A stretch of DNA of 28,637 nucleotides from CAYXDO01 sp964463485 (lineage in GTDB: Bacteria; Myxococcota; Kuafuiibacteriia; Kuafuiibacteriales; Kuafuiibacteriaceae): contig CAYXDO010000151.1 in assembly GCA_964463485.1 (NCBI GenBank), forward strand, positions 1 through 28,637, read 5' to 3'. Of the stretch, positions 23,517-28,637 are shown one piece after another. Below the pieces are notes generated by a model that saw only the letters and a program-made list of their open reading frames with translations, was not told where the DNA came from and did not search any database. A program made the translations under genes and the position numbers. The stretch's first letter is position 1, and each line of letters begins with the position of its first letter.

Positions 23517-24839
23517 ATGACACGAGAGCGAGTTGTGATCCTCGGAGCGGCAGGGCGTGACTTTCACAATTTCAACGTCGTTTTTCGAGGTGACGCCCGT
23601 GTGGAAGTAGTGGCGTTTACCGCGACTCAGATCCCGAAGATCGAGGGGAGGGTCTATCCTGCCGAGCTGGCCGGTCCACTGTACCCAGTTGGCATTCCGA
23701 TTCTTCCTGAAGACCAGCTAGAGGATATCGTTCGCGAGCGAGACGTTCAGCGCGTAGTGCTCGCCTACAGCGATCTGAGTCACGAGACCGTCATGCACCT
23801 CGCGTCGCGGGCGTTGGCGGTCGGGGCGGATTTCAGCATGCTGGGCGCGAGGACGATGTTGCCCTCGAAGGTTCCGGTGATCGCGGTGTGCGCGGTGCGA
23901 ACGGGTTGTGGCAAGAGTCAGACTTCGCGCGCCGTGGTGGAGCAACTCGGAGAGGCCGGCAAGAAAGCGGTGATCGTGCGACATCCAATGCCGTACGGAG
24001 ATCTTCGAAAGCAGCGGCTCCAGCGCTTCGCGAGTTATGAGGATCTCGCGGCGCACGCGTGCACGATCGAAGAACGAGAGGAGTACGAGGGCCACTTGAG
24101 CCGCGGTACGATCGTCTATGCGGGCGTGGACTACGAGGCGATCCTGAGATCGGCGGAGGCCGAGGCGGACGTAGTGGTCTGGGATGGGGGCAACAATGAC
24201 ATGCCGTTCTACCGTCCTGACCTTTGGGTAACGGTGGCGGACGCGGTCAGGCCCGGTCACGAGCTTTCGTTCCACCCGGGTGAAGCCAATTTTCGAGCCG
24301 CCGACGTCATCGTGATCAACAAGGCGAACTCAGCCGATCCTGCTCACGTCGAGAGCATCAAGGCGTCGGCGCGGGCGACGAACCCCGACGCGACGGTGGT
24401 GATCGCGGCGTCCGAGGTCGTGGCCGAAAAGCCCGAGCTCGTGTCTGGAAAGCGAGTTGTCTTGGTCGAGGACGGGCCCACTCTGACCCACGGAGGCATG
24501 CCGTACGGGGCGGGGAAGGTGGCCGCGGAGAAGTACGGTGCGCTCGAGGTCGTCGACCCTCGCCCGTTCGCGGTGGGTTCGATTCGAGATACGTTTGCGA
24601 AGTATCCTCACATGCGCTTGTTGGTTCCGGCGATGGGTTACTGGGACGATCAGATCAAGGACCTCGAAGCGACCCTGCGTGCGATTCCGTGTGACACCGT
24701 TATGGTTGCTACGCCGATCGACCTCGGGGCCCTGATCAAGGTCGACAAGCCCATGGTTCGGGTTCGGTACGAGTTGGCGGACATGGGCGCTCCGACACTC
24801 CGAGACGTGCTCGCTGGCTTCCTGGCGCGCGGGAGATAA
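23517..24839 (+). CDS. Cyclic 2,3-diphosphoglycerate synthetase-like P-loop protein
   Basis: This 440-residue cytoplasmic protein closely fits the family annotated as cyclic 2,3-diphosphoglycerate synthetase (or GTPase). The N-terminal Rossmann-like part begins VVILGAAGRDFHNFNVVFR and contains EVVAFTATQIPKIEGRVYP-type sequence (31-49). A P-loop follows at 128-135 (RTGCGKSQ), then DGGNNDMPF (223-231) and VINKAN (266-271), resembling Walker B and NKxD-like segments. The archaeal enzyme closes 2,3-diphosphoglycerate using ATP to make a thermoprotectant. In bacteria the real reaction is not settled. The gene has its own 213-base upstream gap and stands alone, convergent with the permease gene. 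Confidence 0.85.
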   Translation: MTRERVVILGAAGRDFHNFNVVFRGDARVEVVAFTATQIPKIEGRVYPAELAGPLYPVGIPILPEDQLEDIVRERDVQRVVLAYSDLSHETVMHLASRALAVGADFSMLGARTMLPSKVPVIAVCAVRTGCGKSQTSRAVVEQLGEAGKKAVIVRHPMPYGDLRKQRLQRFASYEDLAAHACTIEEREEYEGHLSRGTIVYAGVDYEAILRSAEAEADVVVWDGGNNDMPFYRPDLWVTVADAVRPGHELSFHPGEANFRAADVIVINKANSADPAHVESIKASARATNPDATVVIAASEVVAEKPELVSGKRVVLVEDGPTLTHGGMPYGAGKVAAEKYGALEVVDPRPFAVGSIRDTFAKYPHMRLLVPAMGYWDDQIKDLEATLRAIPCDTVMVATPIDLGALIKVDKPMVRVRYELADMGAPTLRDVLAGFLARGR

Positions 24840-24849
24840 TGGTCGAGGC

Positions 24850-25695
24850 TCAGCCCTTGACGCTGCCGGCGGTCAAACCAGAGACGAGCTGCTTTTCCAA
24901 CGCGAAGAATAGAGCCATCACGGGCACACTCACGATGATGGCTCCTGCCGCGAAGGCGCTCCAGTCCGTCGACTTCGCTCCCACATACCCTCTCAACACG
25001 ACCGGCAGGGTGTAGCTCGCGTCGTTGGCCATGAAAGTCGCCGCGAGGATGAATTCGTTCCAGGCGGTCATGAAGCTGAACAGCGCGGTCACCGCGATCG
25101 CGGGGCGGGCGAGGGGGAGGATCAGGGACCAGAAGATGCGCGCCCGAGACGCTCCGTCGATGAGCGCGGCTTCTTCGAGCTCGGTGGGGATGGTGTCGAA
25201 ATAGCCCTTCAGCATGTAGACGCAGAAGGGCAGGGCGGTGGTCGAATAGACGAGCACCAGTCCGGTCCACGTGTCGAGCAAATGGAGACGGTCCAGAATC
25301 ACGTAGAGCGGAATCATAACCATCGTCGCGGGGAACATCTGCGTGATGAGGAAGCTCGAGAGCCCGAGCTCGCGGCCGGGGAAGCGAAAGCGAGAGAAAG
25401 CATAGGCAGCGGTGGTCGCGAGCGCGACGCCGACGATCGTGGTAGCGCCGCTGACGACGACGGAGTTGAGGAGCTGTCGGCCGAATAGCCAGGCACCTTC
25501 GGAGCTCGTGGTCCCGGTGACTCGCGAGAAATGCTCGAGCGTGACTGCGGTTGGGATGGGGCTGATACTTCCAGCGAAGCTCCGGCCCGGAGAGATTGCC
25601 ATTTTCACGACCCAGAGCACTGGGTAGATCGCGATGATCGAAGCTCCGACGAGGGCGACGTGCGCCATGACGACTTCCGACCGAGTCCTCCGCAT
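24850..25695 (-). CDS. MalG-type sugar ABC transporter permease
   Basis: This is an inner-membrane permease with about six membrane segments. The EAA loop EEAALIDGASRARIFWSLILPLARP contacts the ATPase. Strong MalG features are AYAFSRFRFPG, ITQMFPATMVMIPLYVI, MLKGYFDTIP and the C-terminus VSGLTAGSVKG, nearly identical in form to E. coli MalG (VNGLTAGGVKG). It would import maltose or maltodextrin-type sugars as a MalF-MalG heterodimer. ATG 25695 gives a normal N-terminus. GTG 25803, abutting the upstream stop, would add 36 atypical residues. No binding protein, MalF or MalK gene is in the window, so it is an orphan here. Confidence 0.92.
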   Translation of the reverse strand: MRRTRSEVVMAHVALVGASIIAIYPVLWVVKMAISPGRSFAGSISPIPTAVTLEHFSRVTGTTSSEGAWLFGRQLLNSVVVSGATTIVGVALATTAAYAFSRFRFPGRELGLSSFLITQMFPATMVMIPLYVILDRLHLLDTWTGLVLVYSTTALPFCVYMLKGYFDTIPTELEEAALIDGASRARIFWSLILPLARPAIAVTALFSFMTAWNEFILAATFMANDASYTLPVVLRGYVGAKSTDWSAFAAGAIIVSVPVMALFFALEKQLVSGLTAGSVKG

Positions 25696-25803
25696 GTTCG
25701 GCGCGTAGAACGACGGTGGCTGGGGGTCAACCTCGGCCGCCGAGAAACGGAGAAACGGGGTGGGCGAACAGCGATGGGGCTGCGTCGAGCTGGAAAGTCG
25801 CAC

Positions 25804-27192
25804 TCAGCGGAGGTGGAAGAACGTGACGGCTGGATGAACCTCCGGCAGACGGCTAGAGTCGCTCACGACGACCAACGAGTCCCCGACGACGAGGCCTATC
25901 CGAGCGTGGTAGCGGAGGACCCCCTCGCGACGGGGACAAAATTGTTTTCGTTCGGCGGAATACTCTCCGACCGTTCCGGAGTTACCGGCCCACACGAACG
26001 AGGTGCCAAAGGGAATCAGCGCGTCCAGGTTGACGGCGGTGTCGGAGACCTCGAGCGCTTCGAAATGTGTTCCCTTGCCGACGCCCGCCCAACCCTGCCC
26101 TCCGAGCACCGTACCCATCCCTTCGACCTCGGCCAGCGCAGACACTCCCATCCCGTTCGGAGTCTCGAATCGTGTCGCTTCATCGGCGGTGAGTAACCAC
26201 AGGGAAGCTTCGTCGGGGAAAGCCAAGAGGGCCTCGTTGGGCTTCGTCGCGATCAACCCACCTCGAGCGAACGATCCTCCTTGCGGTCGATTCGAATCCG
26301 AAATCAGCCTGAAAGCGGAGCCGTCGTCGGCGTACGACAAGATCCTCCGATTGAGAGTGTGAGCAAAGACGGTCTCACCCGAGTGCGCCAGCCTGCGAAA
26401 GGCGAGGGGTCCGGCGGGCGCAGGCAAAATCTCCGCACGCTCGACCGTCAACTCCTCGGCGATATCCGTAATTGGAGCTCGGATGAGTCTGGAACGGTCA
26501 CCCCCAAGCCAGACTTCGGATCGGACGCGGGCTCCGGCGAAGAGTGGGATCGTGCTCGTGTCGGTGACCCTATTCAGGCCGCCGCCCGCGTCGACTACGT
26601 ACAGCCCGGCCTCGCTTGGCGTCGAGACGCCGACCAGGAGGCGATGGTCGTCGAGGGCGAAGGCGAAGCCGGGCGGACCGACGAGGGGGAGCTCGACGGT
26701 TCGGTCGACGACGAATTCCCCGCAATCGTAAGCGCACGTTTCGAGACCGGCAAAGCGCAGGGCGTCGAGATCCGGCGGGATGCCGGGCTGCTCGACCCAT
26801 TGTCCGCTTCGATTCGAAAAGGCGAGTCGCTGTGCCCGGAGTGGTCGCGCTGGGATCGGGCAACCCACTTCGCCGATGGCGAGTGATCCCGCTCGAAGCT
26901 CGAGCACTGCGAGCGGCCTACCGTATTCGATGGAAGTGAGTTGATAAGTCTCTTCGAGACTCGAGCTCGTGCTCGGAGAAAATGGGCTTCCTTGGCGCGT
27001 GATCGGGTCGATCGCCCGCGCTTCGATGAACTCACCTCTGCCGTCCTGGACTACGACGACGAGCGCCTCGGTCTCGTCTAGCAGGGGGACGACGACGAGT
27101 AACTCCTCGTGGGTCGAACAGCCCGCAATCAGCGCCAAGGCGCCGCTCACGAATCGGCTCGAGGCGACCCTTGGCGAGCTGGACCGAGGCAC
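25804..27192 (-). CDS. Propeller-like lipoprotein of unknown function
   Basis: This is a 462-residue lipoprotein. The signal VSGALALIAGCST has a clear IAGC lipobox. The mature part consists of repeated strands (LLVGVSTPSEAGLYVVDAGGGLNRV, VWLGGDRSRLIRAPI, RILSYADDGSAFRLIS, LWLLTADEATRFETP, GEYSAERKQF), which suggests a beta-propeller. Paired cysteines near CAYDCGEF may form a disulfide. It is similar in design to the proteins at 16068 and the broken gene at 15009. The GTG start lies two bases after the cystathionine enzyme stop, so they are probably cotranscribed, although no functional link is obvious. Confidence 0.75.
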   Translation of the reverse strand: MPRSSSPRVASSRFVSGALALIAGCSTHEELLVVVPLLDETEALVVVVQDGRGEFIEARAIDPITRQGSPFSPSTSSSLEETYQLTSIEYGRPLAVLELRAGSLAIGEVGCPIPARPLRAQRLAFSNRSGQWVEQPGIPPDLDALRFAGLETCAYDCGEFVVDRTVELPLVGPPGFAFALDDHRLLVGVSTPSEAGLYVVDAGGGLNRVTDTSTIPLFAGARVRSEVWLGGDRSRLIRAPITDIAEELTVERAEILPAPAGPLAFRRLAHSGETVFAHTLNRRILSYADDGSAFRLISDSNRPQGGSFARGGLIATKPNEALLAFPDEASLWLLTADEATRFETPNGMGVSALAEVEGMGTVLGGQGWAGVGKGTHFEALEVSDTAVNLDALIPFGTSFVWAGNSGTVGEYSAERKQFCPRREGVLRYHARIGLVVGDSLVVVSDSSRLPEVHPAVTFFHLR

Positions 27193-27194
27193 GT

Positions 27195-28340
27195 TCAGGC
27201 GCGGGCCAGGGCCGCCTCGAGGTCCTCGCGCAGATCGTCGATGTGCTCGATGCCGGCCGAGATTCGGATGAGTCCGTCGGAGATGCCGCGAGCTTCCCGA
27301 TGCTCCTTGGGGATCGACGCGTGAGTCATGATCGCAGGGTGCTCGATGAGTGACTCCACTCCGCCGAGGGACTCGGCGAGGGTGAAGACGGACATGCCTC
27401 GAAGGAACCGGCGAGCCGCCTCGAGGCCGCCGCGCACCACGAAGCTGATCATGCCGCCCGGTTTCTTCATCTGCCTCTTGGCGAGGGCGAATTGAGGATG
27501 AGTCTCGAGTCCGGGGTAGATGACTTTCTCGACCTTCGGATGTCCTTCGAGCATCTTTGCGAGGGCGAAGGCGTTTTCAGAGTGCCGATCCATTCTCAGA
27601 CCGAGGGTCTTGGTGCCGCGGAGGGTCAAGTAGCAGTCCATGGGTCCGGGCACGCCGCCGACGGCATTTTGGAGGAATGCCAGGCGAGCTCGCCAGTCTT
27701 CCGAGCTGGTGAGGATGGCGCCGCCGACTACGTCGGAGTGGCCGCCGAGGTATTTGGTGACGGAGTGGAGCACGAGATCGGCGCCGAGCTCGAGGGGGCG
27801 CTGCAGGTAGGGTGTAGCGAAGGTGTTGTCGACGAGGACGGCGACTCCCTTGGCGTGAGCGATTTCGGTGACTGTGCGAATGTCGACGATCGAGAGGAGG
27901 GGATTGGTGGGCGTCTCGATCCAGACCAGCTTGGTCTTTGAGGTGATGGCACGTTCGTAGGCGTTGGTATCGGCGGCAGGCACGAAGGTGAAGTCGAGTC
28001 CGTGTCGTCGGTACACTTTGTCGAAGAGCCGGAAGGTACCGCCGTAGACGTCGTCGGTGGAGACGACGTGATCGCCAGCGGACAAGGAGTGCATGACGCA
28101 GTCGGTAGAGGCGCAGCCGGAGGCGAAGGCGAGGCCGAACCTACCGCCTTCGAGCGCGGCGAGATTGGCTTCGAGGGCATCGCGGGTGGGGTTGCGCGTG
28201 CGTGAGTACTCGAAGCCGGAGTGTTCGCCAGGCCCCTTCTGCGCGTAGGTCGAGGTGAAGAAGACCGGCACGTTGACGGCACCGGTGCGGGGTTCGGGTT
28301 CGTTGCCGGAGTGGATAGCGAGCGTTTCGAATCGGGTCAC
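27195..28340 (-). CDS. Cystathionine gamma-synthase/lyase (PLP enzyme)
   Basis: This 381-residue PLP enzyme belongs to the Cys/Met metabolism family and is full length. K196 in SVTKYLGGHSD forms the internal aldimine with PLP, and D171 (VDNTFATP) holds the pyridine nitrogen. YSRTRNPTRDALE binds the phosphate of the neighbouring subunit, and ESLGGVESLIEHPAIMTH is the C-terminal family hallmark. It either makes cystathionine from Cys and an activated homoserine or splits cystathionine to Cys. Sequence alone does not decide between MetB and a gamma-lyase. The start is GTG 28340. It heads a minus-strand run with the lipoprotein and permease genes. Confidence 0.93.
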   Translation of the reverse strand: MTRFETLAIHSGNEPEPRTGAVNVPVFFTSTYAQKGPGEHSGFEYSRTRNPTRDALEANLAALEGGRFGLAFASGCASTDCVMHSLSAGDHVVSTDDVYGGTFRLFDKVYRRHGLDFTFVPAADTNAYERAITSKTKLVWIETPTNPLLSIVDIRTVTEIAHAKGVAVLVDNTFATPYLQRPLELGADLVLHSVTKYLGGHSDVVGGAILTSSEDWRARLAFLQNAVGGVPGPMDCYLTLRGTKTLGLRMDRHSENAFALAKMLEGHPKVEKVIYPGLETHPQFALAKRQMKKPGGMISFVVRGGLEAARRFLRGMSVFTLAESLGGVESLIEHPAIMTHASIPKEHREARGISDGLIRISAGIEHIDDLREDLEAALARA

Positions 28341-28370
28341 GTCTCGTGTGAACCCGAAGGCGCCCTCGGG

Positions 28371-28541
28371 TCAAGAGGACTCGAGCGATTGCATCGCGAG
28401 GCGCGCGAAGGCCGAGTGGTTTCCGTTGAGCCCTGCGACGTTCGTGGGGCCAGGGGCATCCACGCGAACGCGGCCGCGTCGTCGCTCGCCGCCATCTTCG
28501 AGGCCTCGTCGTCGGACCTCCGGCGTCAGCTCGCTTCTGCG
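28371..28541 (-). CDS. Possible small ORF or gene tail
   Basis: A 56-codon frame ending at TCA 28371-28373 reads like the end of a real protein (RVRVDAPGPTNVAGLNGNHSAFARL), with GC-rich third positions. A stop at 28542-28544 closes it directly at the edge of the 20-bp tandem repeat, and the only clear start inside it is a GTG. It could be a small gene, a remnant truncated by repeat expansion, or chance. Confidence 0.25.
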   Translation of the reverse strand, partial: RRSELTPEVRRRGLEDGGERRRGRVRVDAPGPTNVAGLNGNHSAFARLAMQSLESS

Positions 28542-28637
28542 TCAGATCGTCTGCGTCTGCGTCAGATCGTCTGCGTCTGCGTCGGATCGTCTGCGTCTGC
28601 GTCGGATCGTCTGCGTCTGCGTCAGATCGTCTGCGTC
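28541..28637. repeat. 20-bp tandem repeat running off the window
   Basis: About 4.85 copies of a unit such as GTCAGATCGTCTGCGTCTGC run to the last base of the window and may continue. The only variation is A or G at the fourth base (GTCA or GTCG). Within the unit the hexamer CTGCGT is itself doubled. The 20-base period is not a multiple of three, so it does not encode a simple peptide repeat. Confidence 0.93.

Noticed and set aside
28541..28637. Possible CRISPR array
   Set aside because: The 20-bp units are contiguous with no unique spacers, and no cas genes are nearby. It is a simple tandem repeat.
1..28637. tRNA, rRNA, riboswitch or insertion sequence
   Set aside because: No cloverleaf-like or rRNA sequence, no transposase, and no terminal inverted repeats were recognised by eye. 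A covariance-model scan would be needed to exclude small RNAs.

Overview
The window is GC-rich bacterial DNA (most codons end in G or C, many GTG starts, genes packed end to end). It carries many regulators, long lipoproteins with repeated strands, and PD40/PDZ and PKD proteins. This suits a myxobacterium-like member of the Myxococcota (Polyangia type), but no rRNA or other taxonomic marker is present, so the placement is an inference.

Region 1 (about 0.4-7.3 kb) is a signalling block. On the minus strand an HPt protein precedes a receiver-GGDEF diguanylate cyclase. Divergently on the plus strand lie an NtrC-family sigma-54 activator, two single-domain receivers and a membrane PAS histidine kinase, with abutting or overlapping start and stop codons.

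Region 2 (7.3-14.8 kb) is the highlight. A CBS-domain protein (minus) diverges from a plus-strand operon: small unknown protein, receiver-histidine kinase, then five genes in the exact order of the toluene-4-monooxygenase/isoprene-monooxygenase cluster (alpha hydroxylase, gamma, Rieske ferredoxin, effector, beta hydroxylase), then a PAS-PAS histidine kinase and an Rcp1-like receiver. From the first kinase onward every junction overlaps by 4-25 bases, so an oxygenase is built into a two-component operon. All six carboxylate/histidine diiron ligands are present. The flavin reductase gene (tmoF equivalent) and any downstream catabolic genes are absent. The divergent promoter region holds two sigma-54-like -24/-12 elements, one per strand, around a perfect 8-bp inverted repeat 32 bp apart centre to centre, the layout expected for an NtrC-type activator. 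My reading is that the NtrC activator and the kinases and receivers may control, or respond to, the chemistry of the oxygenase.

Region 3 (14.8-24.8 kb) holds envelope and secreted functions: a lipoprotein gene broken by two apparent frameshifts, a large intact lipoprotein with repetitive strands, a PD40-M28 peptidase-PDZ protein (minus), an M14-like carboxypeptidase, a triple-PKD lipoprotein, and a cyclic 2,3-diphosphoglycerate synthetase-like P-loop protein.

Region 4 (24.8-28.6 kb, minus strand) reads cystathionine gamma-synthase/lyase, another lipoprotein, and an orphan MalG-type permease. The window ends in a 20-bp tandem repeat. Short tandem repeats also sit at 78-116, 816-900 and 14901-14937. 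The first and last of these roughly bracket the signalling and monooxygenase block.
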